Shown here piece after piece: positions 8,716 to 17,871 of a DNA stretch of 64,000 nt. The notes under the pieces were generated by a model. It saw only the letters and a program-made list of their open reading frames with translations, made no database searches and was not told the origin of the DNA. A program made the position numbers and the translations under genes. This stretch comes from an uncultured Rothia sp. (GTDB taxonomy: Bacteria; Actinomycetota; Actinomycetes; Actinomycetales; Micrococcaceae), in assembly GCF_916715725.1 (NCBI RefSeq), contig NZ_CAKAPD010000012.1, positions 1-64,000 on the forward strand, in the 5' to 3' direction. Each line of letters starts with the position of its first letter. Positions within the stretch are counted from its first letter, which is position 1.

Positions 8716-11286
8716 TTAGACACGCGGTTCTGCACCCAGCTGCTCAACAGTCGCAGCCACAGCAGCCTCACGAGCAGCCGACGCCTCATCGGCAGTTAGC
8801 GTACGATCCGGCGCACGGAAACGCAGCGCAAATGCCAAGGACTTCTTCGACTCATCAATACCGGTACCGCGGTAATCATCGAACACGCGGATATCCTCCA
8901 GCAGCTCGCCAGCGCCCTCACGCAGAACACGCTCCACCTCAGAAGCAGGCAGGTCGCGATCCACCAGAAGCGCCACGTCCTGAGTAGCAGCCGGGAACGT
9001 CAGCACCGGAACAGCCTGATGCGCCTCAACACGACCAGCGAACAGCGCCGAGAAATCCAGCTCAAACGCGCAAGTACGCTCAGGCAGGTTCAGCTCCTGC
9101 AGAAGCTTCGGGTGCAACTCGCCAGCGAAACCAACACGCTCACCGGCAGCGTTCAGAACCTCAGCCACACGGCCCGGGTGGAACGCAGTGTGCACACCAT
9201 TACGCACCTGAATCTCAGCAGACACAGCGGCAGCCACCAGACGCACAGCGTCCAGAGCGTCACGCCAGTCGTAAGCACGCGGAGCAGCACCCGGCATCGC
9301 CTCGTGCTCAGTACCTGCGAACAGACCAGCAATGAAAGTGGGCTGCTGCGGAATACCGGCATTCAGATCAGCCAGAACCTCATCCGAAGGACGAGCACCC
9401 AGCGGCGGAATAGACTCCGAACCCAGCTGCTCACCCGGAATGAACACGTGACCCGACTCAAAAATAGCCAGGTTCTTGAAACCGCGAGACAGGTTACGCT
9501 TCAGAACCTCAACCAGGCCCGGCAGCAGCGAGCGGCGCATCCAGCCCTCAGCCGAAGAAATCGGGTTCTCCAGGCGAATCGAAGGAACCTCGGTCACGGG
9601 GTTCTCGGGGGTGCTCACCCACGGAGCCGACCACAGGTTATTCGCATCAGCCGACACGAAGGGGTACGCGAACACCTCAGTCAGACCGGAAGCCGCCAGC
9701 GTATTCAGCGCACGACGCTTACCCGCCTGCTCCGGAGTGTAACCGCGGCCCGCAGGAGCCACCGGCAGAGTCGAGGGGATGTTCTCGTAACCGTCGATAC
9801 GTGCGATTTCCTCGGTCAGGTCTTCCTTCGCGCGCAGGTCGGTACGCCACGACGGAACGGTCACAGCGTAACCGGACTCGGTACGCTCCACCGAGCAACC
9901 AATCTCACGCAGGCAGGACTCAATCTGCTCCGGCGAGTAATCCACGCCGATACGACCGGCAGTGTAATCAGCCGGCAGGTCAATCACGACCGGCTCGTAA
10001 CCGAGGGATACGTCAGTAACGCCCGGCTCAGCCTGAGCACCAGCCAGCTCAACCAGCAGCTCTACCGCACGCTGGGCAGCTGCAGCCTGAATCTGCGGAT
10101 CCACGCCACGCTCAAAACGCTTCGAAGACTCAGAAATCAGCTTGTGGCGGCGAGCAGTACGAGCCACCGACACCTCATCAAAACGAGCAGCCTCAACCAG
10201 GATACGGGTGGTCGAATCAGTCACCTCAGTGGAGGCGCCACCCATCACACCGGCAAGACCAATCACGCCCGAATCATCAGCAATAACAATGTCCTCGGGG
10301 TGCAGAACACGCTCCACACCATCCAGGGTCACCAGCTTCTCGCCAGCAGCGGCGCGGCGCACCACAATCTCACCCTGAACCTTGTCAGCATCGTAGAAGT
10401 GCAGCGGCTGACCGGTCTCCAGCATCACGTAGTTCGAAATATCCACCGGCAGCGACAGCGAGCGCACACCCGCCAGACGCAGACGCGAAGACATCCAGGT
10501 CGGAACCGGCGCATCCGCCTTCACGCCCGAAACCTCGCGCATCACGAAACGAGTGCAGCCCGGGTTACCGTGAATCGGGGCGTCATCACGCAGGACGACA
10601 GCGTGGCCGGACTCGTTCGCCTCCGGGGCGCGCTCGCCGTACGCCAGCACAAAATCCTCGAAGGAAGAACCGGTAGCGTGGCACCACTCGCGGGCAATAC
10701 CGCGCAGAGAGAACGCGTAACCGCGGTCCGGGGTCACGTTGACCTCAGCAGCCTGATCGTACAGGCCCAGCAGCTCCATCGCGTCGGTGCCAACCTCCGG
10801 GTCCAGGCCCAGGGTCGAGAGCACCAGGATGCCGCCGTGGTCATCGCCAATACCCAGCTCACGGGTCGAGGCAATCATGCCAGCCGACTTGTGGCCGTAA
10901 GTCTTGCGGGCGGTAATCGCGAAACCGCCGGGCAGAACAGCACCGGGCAGGGTCACAACAACCTTGTCGCCGGGCTTGAAGTTGTGGGCACCACAAATAA
11001 TGCCCTGAACGCCGGAAGGCTCAATGCCCTTACCGGTCAGAGTCTGTTCCTGACCTTCCGGAACCACACGCACCTGGCACCAGTTCACGGTCTTGCCGTT
11101 AGAGTGAGTCTCCGGCTCCATGGAGAGCACCTGGCCAACCACAATTGGTCCGGACAGCTCATCAGAGGGGCGGTGAACGTCTTCTTCTTCCAGGCCAACC
11201 TTCACCAGGGTTGCCATCAAATCTTCAGCCGAAGCATCCTCGGCTACAGGCACGAACTCGCGCAGCCATGACAGGGGTACACGCAT
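8716..11286 (-). CDS. pheT: Phenylalanyl-tRNA synthetase beta subunit
   Basis: Large subunit of the alpha2-beta2 PheRS, 856 residues. It has the N-terminal EMAP/tRNA-binding domain (VGQVLSMEPETHSNG and GAHNFKPGDKVVV), the B3/B4 editing region, the B5 domain, the class II-like core with ERGVDPQIQ, and a C-terminal ferredoxin-fold anticodon-binding domain (PAATQDVALLVDRDLPASE). Length is normal for actinobacteria. It begins 3 bases after the pheS stop, so the two are translated from one mRNA. Confidence 0.97.
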   Translation of the reverse strand: MRVPLSWLREFVPVAEDASAEDLMATLVKVGLEEEDVHRPSDELSGPIVVGQVLSMEPETHSNGKTVNWCQVRVVPEGQEQTLTGKGIEPSGVQGIICGAHNFKPGDKVVVTLPGAVLPGGFAITARKTYGHKSAGMIASTRELGIGDDHGGILVLSTLGLDPEVGTDAMELLGLYDQAAEVNVTPDRGYAFSLRGIAREWCHATGSSFEDFVLAYGERAPEANESGHAVVLRDDAPIHGNPGCTRFVMREVSGVKADAPVPTWMSSRLRLAGVRSLSLPVDISNYVMLETGQPLHFYDADKVQGEIVVRRAAAGEKLVTLDGVERVLHPEDIVIADDSGVIGLAGVMGGASTEVTDSTTRILVEAARFDEVSVARTARRHKLISESSKRFERGVDPQIQAAAAQRAVELLVELAGAQAEPGVTDVSLGYEPVVIDLPADYTAGRIGVDYSPEQIESCLREIGCSVERTESGYAVTVPSWRTDLRAKEDLTEEIARIDGYENIPSTLPVAPAGRGYTPEQAGKRRALNTLAASGLTEVFAYPFVSADANNLWSAPWVSTPENPVTEVPSIRLENPISSAEGWMRRSLLPGLVEVLKRNLSRGFKNLAIFESGHVFIPGEQLGSESIPPLGARPSDEVLADLNAGIPQQPTFIAGLFAGTEHEAMPGAAPRAYDWRDALDAVRLVAAAVSAEIQVRNGVHTAFHPGRVAEVLNAAGERVGFAGELHPKLLQELNLPERTCAFELDFSALFAGRVEAHQAVPVLTFPAATQDVALLVDRDLPASEVERVLREGAGELLEDIRVFDDYRGTGIDESKKSLAFALRFRAPDRTLTADEASAAREAAVAATVEQLGAEPRV

Positions 11287-11289
11287 AAT

Positions 11290-12417
11290 TTAGATCTCCA
11301 TCCCGAACTGCTCAGAGAAACGGATGTCGCCTTCAACCATGTCATGCATGTCAGCGACGTTGTTACGGAACATGAGGGTACGTTCAATACCCATACCGAA
11401 AGCGAAGCCCGAGTACTCCTCAGGATCGATACCCGCAGCACGCAGAACATTCGGGTTCACCATGCCGCAGCCGCCCCACTCAATCCACTGCGGGCCGCCC
11501 TTAGCGTTCGGGTGCCACAAATCCAGCTCAGCGGAAGGCTCAGTGAACGGGAAGAAGTTCGGGCGCAGGCGGATCTTAGCGTCCTCACCGAACATGGCGC
11601 GTGCCATGTACTCCAGGGTGCCCTTCAGGTCAGCCATCGTCAGGCCCTTATCCACGGCAAGGCCCTCAATCTGGTGGAAGACCGGGGTGTGGGTCGCGTC
11701 CAGCTCATCGGTGCGGTACACCTGACCCGGGCACACAATGTACAGCGGCAAATCACGCGAAAGTAGCGAGCGCATCTGCACCGGCGACGTGTGAGTGCGC
11801 AGCAGCAGGTGAGCGTTCTTCGGCTCAACGTAGAAAGTGTCCTGCATTTCGCGTGCCGGGTGATCCGGCTTAATGTTCAGAGCGTCAAAGTTGTACCACT
11901 CAGACTCCAGCTCGGGGCCGTCAGCAACCTCCCAGCCCATACCAACGAAGATATCAGTCAGGCGCTCCTGCATCAGAGCAATCGGGTGGCGGCCGCCCAG
12001 GGAACGGCGAGGCGAAGCAGCAGAAACGTCCACAGCTTCCTCAGCCAGGATACGAGCCTCACGCTCAGCCTCCAGCTCGGCGGTACGAGCCTCAATAGCC
12101 TCAGTCAGGGCTGCACGAGCCTGACCCATCAGCTTACCCACCGGGCCCTTGTGCTGGTTCTGAAGATCACGCATCTGGCGGTTAGCGATGCTCATGATGC
12201 CCTTCTCACCGAAGAAGCTCAGGCGCACCTCCTTGAGGCTGTCAAAGTCCTTAGCCTTCTCGCGAATCTCCTGGCGGGCGCGCTCACGCTCAGCCTCAAA
12301 AGCCTCACGGATAGCGTCCAAACCGTTCTCGGGGTTCTCCTCCAGAACCTGCGCAATGCGGGCGAGAACCTGAGCCGGGCCGTTAAGACCCTCGTGTTCC
12401 TGCACGGAATCGGTCAT
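11290..12417 (-). CDS. pheS: Phenylalanyl-tRNA synthetase alpha subunit
   Basis: Catalytic subunit of PheRS, 375 residues. An N-terminal coiled coil (about residues 25-110, QNQHKGPVGKLMGQAR) leads into the class II core with HPIALMQERLTDIFVGMGW, the TDELDATHTPVFHQIEG motif and the terminal GFAFGMGIERTLMFR motif 3. Start at 12417 is supported by AGAGAAGAG just upstream; a start six codons earlier would put that site inside the gene. Upstream elements are a TATAAC hexamer (12462-12467) and a 6-bp hairpin at 12440-12454. Confidence 0.97.
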   Translation of the reverse strand: MTDSVQEHEGLNGPAQVLARIAQVLEENPENGLDAIREAFEAERERARQEIREKAKDFDSLKEVRLSFFGEKGIMSIANRQMRDLQNQHKGPVGKLMGQARAALTEAIEARTAELEAEREARILAEEAVDVSAASPRRSLGGRHPIALMQERLTDIFVGMGWEVADGPELESEWYNFDALNIKPDHPAREMQDTFYVEPKNAHLLLRTHTSPVQMRSLLSRDLPLYIVCPGQVYRTDELDATHTPVFHQIEGLAVDKGLTMADLKGTLEYMARAMFGEDAKIRLRPNFFPFTEPSAELDLWHPNAKGGPQWIEWGGCGMVNPNVLRAAGIDPEEYSGFAFGMGIERTLMFRNNVADMHDMVEGDIRFSEQFGMEI

Positions 12418-12439
12418 TGTCACTCTTCTCTGCATACCA

Positions 12440-12467
12440 CCGGCACTATGCCGGCTGGCTCGTTATA
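12440..12467 (-). promoter_or_regulatory. Candidate pheS promoter and leader hairpin
   Basis: A TATAAC -10-like hexamer on the minus strand (12462-12467) precedes a perfect 6-bp inverted repeat with a 3-base loop (12440-12454) that would fall at the start of a short leader. I see no good -35 and no T-box features. Confidence 0.35.
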
Positions 12468-12583
12468 CACCTTAGGCAGCACCGTCTGCTCTCCCCCGGC
12501 TACCCGCACAGGGTGCGGAACAGGGGGATGGCGACGGGCGTATATCCTATCCATTTTAGACCAGAGAAGGAAGCGCAAACAGC

Positions 12584-12614
12584 AGAACGCCCGGATAGTC
12601 CATCCGGGCGTTCT
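12584..12614 (-). terminator. Hairpin downstream of the small membrane protein gene
   Basis: A perfect 13-bp stem (12584-12596 with 12602-12614) with a 5-base loop, 41 bases after the stop at 12655, separating it from pheS. Confidence 0.75.
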
Positions 12615-12654
12615 AGAGTATATCTTTTCAACAACAGGGTTGAAGAGGGTACTT

Positions 12655-13176
12655 CTACTTCAGAGCCTGCTTCACAGCCGGGTCAAAAGAAGCACGAATC
12701 CACAGCACGTTCGCAATGAACCATGCCGCGTACAGGGGCACGAAGCCGTAGCGCTGAGCGTCAATGACATTACCAATCAGAGACAGAATCGCCACGAACG
12801 CACCCAGAATCGCAAAAATCAGACCGACAGTCAGGCCCAGACGCTTGCCCTTCTGAATCGTGAAGTAGACCCAGATGTACACAACCGCAGAAACAACCAG
12901 CAGGCCGATACCGCCTGCAACGCCGACCTCCGGCAGACCCTTCAGCGGGGACAGGTTATCCGGTGCGAACGAGGAAATAACACCGTGGATCAAGCAGAGC
13001 AGCGCGGAGACAATCATAATCTCCTGCAGACGCAGAATCTTCGGGTGCTTGGTCGGCGAGTGGAACAGAATTCCGCGCGGCTCAGCGCCGCCTTCCTGAA
13101 TATAAATAGCTTGAGTGTCCGAGGGAACCGCGTCGGAGCGGTAGGCACCCGGATCAAACGGGGGTTGAGCAGTCAT
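12655..13176 (-). CDS. Small four-helix membrane protein, unknown
   Basis: Unrecognised 173-residue protein. After a hydrophilic N-terminus (about 55 residues) there are four hydrophobic segments, around residues 55-75, 95-115, 120-140 and 145-165, consistent with an integral membrane protein. The ORF extends to 13296, but the ATG pair at 13179/13176 is preceded by GGGAG, and the extra upstream residues look non-coding. The second ATG gives better spacing. It has its own terminator and does not appear linked to pheS or the Nudix gene. Confidence 0.7.
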   Translation of the reverse strand: MTAQPPFDPGAYRSDAVPSDTQAIYIQEGGAEPRGILFHSPTKHPKILRLQEIMIVSALLCLIHGVISSFAPDNLSPLKGLPEVGVAGGIGLLVVSAVVYIWVYFTIQKGKRLGLTVGLIFAILGAFVAILSLIGNVIDAQRYGFVPLYAAWFIANVLWIRASFDPAVKQALK

Positions 13177-13489
13177 CATTGTCTCCCAATACGTATGTGA
13201 TTTCTCCCTCAATACTACCCGCCTACCGATTGGTTTCCAAAGTATGTATCCGTGTCGAACCCATATATGACAAATTCCTCTCCCCCACAAATACACAAGT
13301 CAGAATCACCTGGCGCATAATTCACCCTCAAAAGATGCATAAAGGCGGGACTCCCCGAAAGGAATCCCGCCTTCAAACAGCGTCAAAAAAGATAGAGAAA
13401 ATTTATCCTGTTACCGCCGCGAACGTGTCACATAACGGTGACTTAGCCTCGCAACGAACTAGCGCAGAGCATTAGGTCAGACCTTGGGT
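13177..13489. other. Intergenic region with a terminator
   Basis: No gene is supported here. It holds the upstream region of the small membrane protein, rather A/T-rich around 13180-13330, and the Nudix terminator at 13342-13373. Confidence 0.6.
13342..13373 (-). terminator. Hairpin downstream of the Nudix gene
   Basis: Thirteen-base arms with one mismatch around a CCGAAA loop, about 117 bases after the stop at 13490. Confidence 0.55.
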
Positions 13490-13972
13490 CTACGCCTCGC
13501 CAGTGCCAGTGTCCTGCAGCTGCTGCAGGAGCGCTTCCACAATCGGGAAGTCAGCAGGAATCCACGGCAAACCCAGCAGGTCATCGTACGCCTGCGCGTC
13601 ATCCTTAGACTTCGGCAGCGGCATCCACCGCAGAGCACTATGATCTTCCAAAGTATCCGGAGTACCCGAAAGAATCTCAGCAAAGAACACACGCATCGCC
13701 AGACGCTCGCTCAGACGCCAGCCCTGCGGATACGCACCGGGCACCTCAGCACCCAAACGCGCCTGCACGCCCAGCTCCTCCTTCAGCTCACGCACCAGCG
13801 CCTGCTTGCAGCTCTCCCCCGGCTCGACCTTACCGCCCGGGAACTCCCACATGCCGGCAACAGTCTGCGGCTCAGAACGCTGAGCCACCAGCATACGGGT
13901 CGGAGCCACCAAAGAATCAACCACGGCGGCGCCAACCACCTGAACCTCAAACGAGGGCGACACTTCACTCAT
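13490..13972 (-). CDS. Nudix hydrolase, MutT-like
   Basis: The 160-residue protein carries a complete Nudix box: GKVEPGE, seven residues, then REL-KEELGV, matching GX5EX7REUXEEXGU, which binds the metal and diphosphate. The flanking WEFPGG is typical of MutT-type 8-oxo-dGTP diphosphatases that clean the nucleotide pool, so this is the likeliest role; other small Nudix substrates cannot be excluded. It starts 16 bases after the DUF421 stop, suggesting co-transcription with that gene. Confidence 0.88.
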   Translation of the reverse strand: MSEVSPSFEVQVVGAAVVDSLVAPTRMLVAQRSEPQTVAGMWEFPGGKVEPGESCKQALVRELKEELGVQARLGAEVPGAYPQGWRLSERLAMRVFFAEILSGTPDTLEDHSALRWMPLPKSKDDAQAYDDLLGLPWIPADFPIVEALLQQLQDTGTGEA

Positions 13973-13988
13973 CTTTCTCTACCTTCTT

Positions 13989-14804
13989 CTACGCTTTAGA
14001 ATCCTTCATCGGATGCGCATCTTCAGCAGCGTGCTCCGCTACTTCCTTCTCTGCATCCTCAGTATCCTCAGGCTCAGGAGCTTCCTCCACGCCTTCCTGC
14101 CACTCTTCTTCCTCATCATTCATATTCGAGGCTTCTGCCACCTCACGGCGAATATTAGTGCCGTCATTCAGCAGAATCAGAAGGCGGTTACCGTTCTTGA
14201 ACTCCATGAGGAAGACATCCTCAAGCTCGACCTCAGCGGCACGCAACTGTAGGTACACCCAATCCTCGGTCTTGTGCGCATCCGCGATATCGCGAGTGAC
14301 CAAGCTACCCTTCACAATCAGAGCAAAGTTCGGCACACCGTCGCCCTTACGGATCACGCTCAGCGCACCGTTCGGTTCAATCTGAGCGAACTCAATGTCT
14401 TCCAGGTCGTAAATACCCTGCGCACGAAGGTCAGCAATCAGGCGCATCGGATCAAGAACCACATCTGCCTGCTGGAAGCTCTTAATATCGATATCACCAT
14501 CCGTAATGACCGGCACGCGCTGCTCACGCACCGCCATATGCAGAAAACGAATCTTCGTGGTCGCCACGTTCAGCAGCTGAATCATGCACAGCGTAAACAC
14601 CATGTAGATGACAAAGTAGAACAGGCTAATCTGCTTGCTGTACAACACGCCACCGAACACACCACCGATGACAAAGTTACCGATGGTATCAATCGGGGTC
14701 TGGTGCCCCGCCTGAGAACGGTGAGTCAGACGCAGGTACACCAAAAGAATGATCAGGCCAACGAAAATCTTTAGCAAACCATCAACGATCATCTCAACGG
14801 TCAT
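13989..14804 (-). CDS. DUF421 (YetF-type) membrane protein
   Basis: The 271-residue protein has three N-terminal membrane helices (about residues 8-25, 40-55 and 60-80) followed by the soluble DUF421 domain with the conserved stretch VPVITDGDIDI and the segment LRAQGIYDLEDIEFAQIEPNG (shown in part of the family as the membrane-distal fold). The C-terminal ~45 residues are very acidic (EEEEWQEGVEEAPEPEDTED). Function of the family is not established; some members bind small molecules. It sits between a CDF transporter and the Nudix gene with short gaps, a probable three-gene unit. Confidence 0.85.
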   Translation of the reverse strand: MTVEMIVDGLLKIFVGLIILLVYLRLTHRSQAGHQTPIDTIGNFVIGGVFGGVLYSKQISLFYFVIYMVFTLCMIQLLNVATTKIRFLHMAVREQRVPVITDGDIDIKSFQQADVVLDPMRLIADLRAQGIYDLEDIEFAQIEPNGALSVIRKGDGVPNFALIVKGSLVTRDIADAHKTEDWVYLQLRAAEVELEDVFLMEFKNGNRLLILLNDGTNIRREVAEASNMNDEEEEWQEGVEEAPEPEDTEDAEKEVAEHAAEDAHPMKDSKA

Positions 14805-14822
14805 AACAAAAATCTCCTAGAA

Positions 14823-15743
14823 CTAAGCCCGGAAAATATCCGGCTCCAAATAAATGATGCGTGCCGCAGGAACAGCCTCGCGAATACGAACCTCAGCCGC
14901 GTCAATCTCATCAGCCACCGCACGACCAGTGTCAGCATCATGAATGCGAATCTTTGCCGCCACCAGAATCTCCTCAGGACCCAGGTGCACAGTCTTAATG
15001 TGGATAATGCGCTCGCTATCGCCATCCTCAATCGCCGCACGAATCTTCGCCAAATCCTCCGGCGAAGCAGCCTCACCCAAAATCAGCGACTTCATCTCCA
15101 CCGCAAGGAACACAGCAATAAAGACCAGCAGCACACCAATAGCCAGGGTGCCGAACGCATCCCACAGGCCATTACCGGTCAGCAGGGTCAGACCCACGCC
15201 AAAGAGCGCAAAAATCAGACCCAGCAGCGCACCCGCGTCCTCCAGCAGAAGCACCGGAAGCTCCGGGTTCTTCGAAGTACGCAAGAAACGCATCCAGCTC
15301 TGCTTGCCCTTCAGCTCACGCGACTCCTTCACCGCCACGCGGAACGAATTACCCTCCAGCAGGATCGAACCCACCAGAACAGCCACCGGAACCCACTGCC
15401 ACTCAGTAATACCGTGCGGGTCATGCAGCTTCTCATAACCCTCATACAGGGCGAACAAGCCACCCAGGGCAAAGATAATAATCGACACAATAAACGCGTA
15501 AATATAGCGGTTACGGCCATAACCAAACGGATGTTCCTCATCAGCCTGCTTCTGCGAAGCACGACCGCCCAGAAGCAGCAGCAGCTGATTACCGGAGTCA
15601 GCCACCGAGTGAATAGCCTCCGCCAGCATCGACGACGAACGAGTCAGCGCAAAAGCCAAAAACTTCAGCACCGCAATACCCAGATTCGCGCCCAGCGCGG
15701 CAATAATCGCGCCCGAACCCGAATGACCAGAAGGAGCAGACAT
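14823..15743 (-). CDS. Cation diffusion facilitator (CDF) family metal transporter
   Basis: A 306-residue inner membrane exporter, likely for Zn or another divalent metal in exchange for protons. TM2 has the CDF signature SSMLAEAIHSVADSGNQ with the HxxxD metal-site pattern; HPFGYGRNRYIYAF follows, and a C-terminal cytoplasmic regulatory domain (residues ~215-306) is present. The His-plus-Asp pattern is that of Zn/Co/Fe-type members, but metal choice is uncertain. It is followed after 18 bases by DUF421, so the two are probably co-transcribed. Confidence 0.92.
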   Translation of the reverse strand: MSAPSGHSGSGAIIAALGANLGIAVLKFLAFALTRSSSMLAEAIHSVADSGNQLLLLLGGRASQKQADEEHPFGYGRNRYIYAFIVSIIIFALGGLFALYEGYEKLHDPHGITEWQWVPVAVLVGSILLEGNSFRVAVKESRELKGKQSWMRFLRTSKNPELPVLLLEDAGALLGLIFALFGVGLTLLTGNGLWDAFGTLAIGVLLVFIAVFLAVEMKSLILGEAASPEDLAKIRAAIEDGDSERIIHIKTVHLGPEEILVAAKIRIHDADTGRAVADEIDAAEVRIREAVPAARIIYLEPDIFRA

Positions 15744-15834
15744 AATTTCCCTTTCTCAGCCCTAAACTAAAACTCTAAAACCCATGATGCTAAAGCGGCC
15801 CACCGCTGTACCACAGCCGTGAACCGCCCAAAAC

Positions 15835-16746
15835 CTAGCGAGAAACGCCGCGCTGAGCCATCGCCGAAGCATACAGGCACACAGCAGCAGCCGTACCCAC
15901 ATTCAAAGACTCAGCCGAACCATAGACAGGAACAGCCACGCGCATCGTAGCGGCACCCTTCTCTTCAGCGTTCAAGCCCTGCGCCTCATTACCGAAAAGC
16001 CACATCGTCGGCTTAGAAAGATCAAAATTACCCTTCACGCCGGAGGGGGCACTCGCCTCCACACCGGCACGACGAGCCGCAGTGTACTCGCTCAACTCCT
16101 GCAGATTCACCGCACCATAGCCGTCAGCAGCCAACACAGCAGTACCCTGAGACTTCACGTCCTCCGCGAAATCCTCCAGCTGCACGCCCTGAATAATCGG
16201 CACATGGAACAGCGAACCCGCGGTAGAACGCACCGTCTTCGGGTTATACAAATCCACCGAACCCTTAGTCGTAATCACCAAGTCAGCACCGGCCGCATCA
16301 GCCACGCGAAGAATAGTGCCCGCATTACCCGGATCCTGCACGCGAGACAGCACAGCAATCAACTTCGGGTTCAACGCGCCCTCACCCCACAGCAGCGAGA
16401 ACGACGCATCCACCATAAAGGAAACCGCAATAATACCCTGCGGGCTCACCGAATCAGCCATCGCCTCCAGCACTTCATCGGTCACCACACGCATAAAGAC
16501 GCGGCGGCCCTCCTCCGGGGTGGGAGTGCCGTACACCTGCTCCAGCAGCTCAGCGATATCCTCATGACGGTCAAAAGCCGCCTCCGTGACATACACAGCG
16601 TCCAGGATGGGGCTCTTCAGGTGCGCCTTCAACGCCTCACGCACAGCCTGCGGGCCTTCCACCAGGAACTGGCCCTTCTTCGTGCGCGCCGCGCGGGTAC
16701 GCAGCTTCGCAATATCGCGCACACGATCAGCCTGCGGATTGGACAT
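15835..16746 (-). CDS. TrmH/SpoU-family RNA 2'-O-methyltransferase
   Basis: SPOUT methyltransferase that would methylate a ribose 2'-OH in rRNA or tRNA with SAM. The 303-residue protein has a short N-terminal substrate-binding domain (KKGQFLVEGPQAVREAL) and the SpoU motifs VLSRVQDPGNAGTILRVADAAG and WLFGNEAQGL, plus the C-terminal SLNVGTAAAVCLYA. In related genomes this gene sits between rplT and pheS, as here. The ORF runs to 16809, but the ATG at 16746 lies exactly 7 bases after a TACCCC hexamer, pointing to a leaderless start. Confidence 0.92.
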   Translation of the reverse strand: MSNPQADRVRDIAKLRTRAARTKKGQFLVEGPQAVREALKAHLKSPILDAVYVTEAAFDRHEDIAELLEQVYGTPTPEEGRRVFMRVVTDEVLEAMADSVSPQGIIAVSFMVDASFSLLWGEGALNPKLIAVLSRVQDPGNAGTILRVADAAGADLVITTKGSVDLYNPKTVRSTAGSLFHVPIIQGVQLEDFAEDVKSQGTAVLAADGYGAVNLQELSEYTAARRAGVEASAPSGVKGNFDLSKPTMWLFGNEAQGLNAEEKGAATMRVAVPVYGSAESLNVGTAAAVCLYASAMAQRGVSR

Positions 16747-16883
16747 CACAACGGGGGTACTAATACGTTCAAAAAAGTTCACTCTTAAAGGGTACAGGCA
16801 AAGACGCACCCAAAGAACGCAGAACAGTCAGAAGCACAACAGCCACAAGCAGAACAGTCACAAGAGCCCCCAGATACGCAGAA

Positions 16884-16919
16884 AGCGGCCGCCCACACTC
16901 AAAAGTGCAGACGGCCGCT
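16884..16919 (-). terminator. Terminator of infC-rpmI-rplT
   Basis: Eight-bp arms (16884-16891 and 16912-16919) around a 20-base loop that can itself pair (CACTTTTGAGTG); on the minus strand a CTTTCTG tract follows. It lies 66 bases after rplT. Confidence 0.7.
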
Positions 16920-16984
16920 CACGACGCTTGAGCATCCCACCCCGAACCTAGATCTTCAAGGCAGAAGCACACAACCTAGGCTAA

Positions 16985-17365
16985 TTAAGCCTTGGGAGCC
17001 GAGGTGTCCTCGGGCAGGTTGTTCTTAGCAATCTCAACCAGTGCGTTGAAAGCAGCGGGCTCGTTAACAGCCAGCTCAGCCAGCATACGGCGGTCAACCT
17101 CAACACCAGCAGCCTTCAGGCCCTGGATGAAGCGGTTGTAAGTCAGGCCCTGTGCGCGGGAAGCAGCGTTGATACGCTGAATCCACAGGCGACGGAAGTC
17201 ACCCTTCTTCTTACGACGGTGGTCGTAGCTGTAAACCAGCGAGTGAGTGACCTGCTCCTTAGCCTTACGGTACAGGCGAGAACGCTGACCGCGGTAGCCG
17301 GATGCACGATCGAGAATAGTACGGCGCTTCTTGTGCGCGTTAACCGCGCGCTTCACACGTGCCAC
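16985..17365 (-). CDS. rplT: Ribosomal protein bL20
   Basis: 126-residue 50S subunit assembly protein with the basic N-terminal extension (VARVKRAVNAHKKRRTILDRASGYRG) and the C-terminal globular domain. In several bacteria L20 also represses its own operon. GTG at 17365 is the start, behind a GGAGACACAC site; the longer ATG frame is upstream of this signal and not conserved in the family. It is the last gene of infC-rpmI-rplT. Confidence 0.97.
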   Translation of the reverse strand: MARVKRAVNAHKKRRTILDRASGYRGQRSRLYRKAKEQVTHSLVYSYDHRRKKKGDFRRLWIQRINAASRAQGLTYNRFIQGLKAAGVEVDRRMLAELAVNEPAAFNALVEIAKNNLPEDTSAPKA

Positions 17366-17479
17366 GTGTGTCTCCTTCGTCTTATGTCCTGAACAGCTCA
17401 CATATCACGCTGAACAGGAGCGAGTCTTTAATCAGTGCGCACCACTATCAGTGCGCCAGGTGCAGAGAGTAAGCGTTGC

Positions 17480-17674
17480 TTACTTACCCAGCATCTTCTT
17501 GACAACCTTTGCCTGGCCGCCGGTAACGATCTGGTCAGAAGCCAGACGACGGGTCAGACGAGAGGACTTGTGCTCCAGGTAGTGGCGGCGGTTCGCCTGC
17601 TGGCGCTTAACCTTGCCGCTACCGGTGAGCTTGAAGCGCTTCTTAGCACCAGAGTGGGTCTTCTGCTTCGGCAT
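17480..17674 (-). CDS. rpmI: Ribosomal protein bL35
   Basis: 64-residue basic 50S protein beginning MPKQKTHSGAKKRFKLTGSG, the family's conserved N-terminus. The ATG at 17674 follows AAGGAGAACGGCAGCT. It lies 114 bases before rplT and 197 bases after infC, the longer gap holding a hairpin (17769-17792). Confidence 0.97.
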   Translation of the reverse strand: MPKQKTHSGAKKRFKLTGSGKVKRQQANRRHYLEHKSSRLTRRLASDQIVTGGQAKVVKKMLGK

Positions 17675-17768
17675 AGCTGCCGTTCTCCTTACATTCATCC
17701 CCCGCCACAACGGCGGGGTAGCTTAGTGGGGTTGAGCGATACACGCATCAGCCCCAAGGACCAAAGGT

Positions 17769-17792
17769 GAGGCACCCCCAACGAGGTGCCTC
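17769..17792 (-). other. Hairpin inside the infC-rpmI gap
   Basis: A perfect 8-bp inverted repeat (GAGGCACC / GGTGCCTC) with an 8-base loop within the 197-bp gap. There is no long T run, so it is more likely an RNA-processing, stabilising or regulatory stem than a full terminator. Confidence 0.55.
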
Positions 17793-17871
17793 GGAACCGG
17801 CACCGGGTGAACCCGCAACACCCACCCAACGGTGGAGGCGCGTGCCCATCCTAAAGTGACGACCCGGTTCC

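Noticed and set aside
9019..11271. 750-codon plus-strand frame opposite pheT
   Set aside because: Shadow of pheT with abnormal composition; no start signal.
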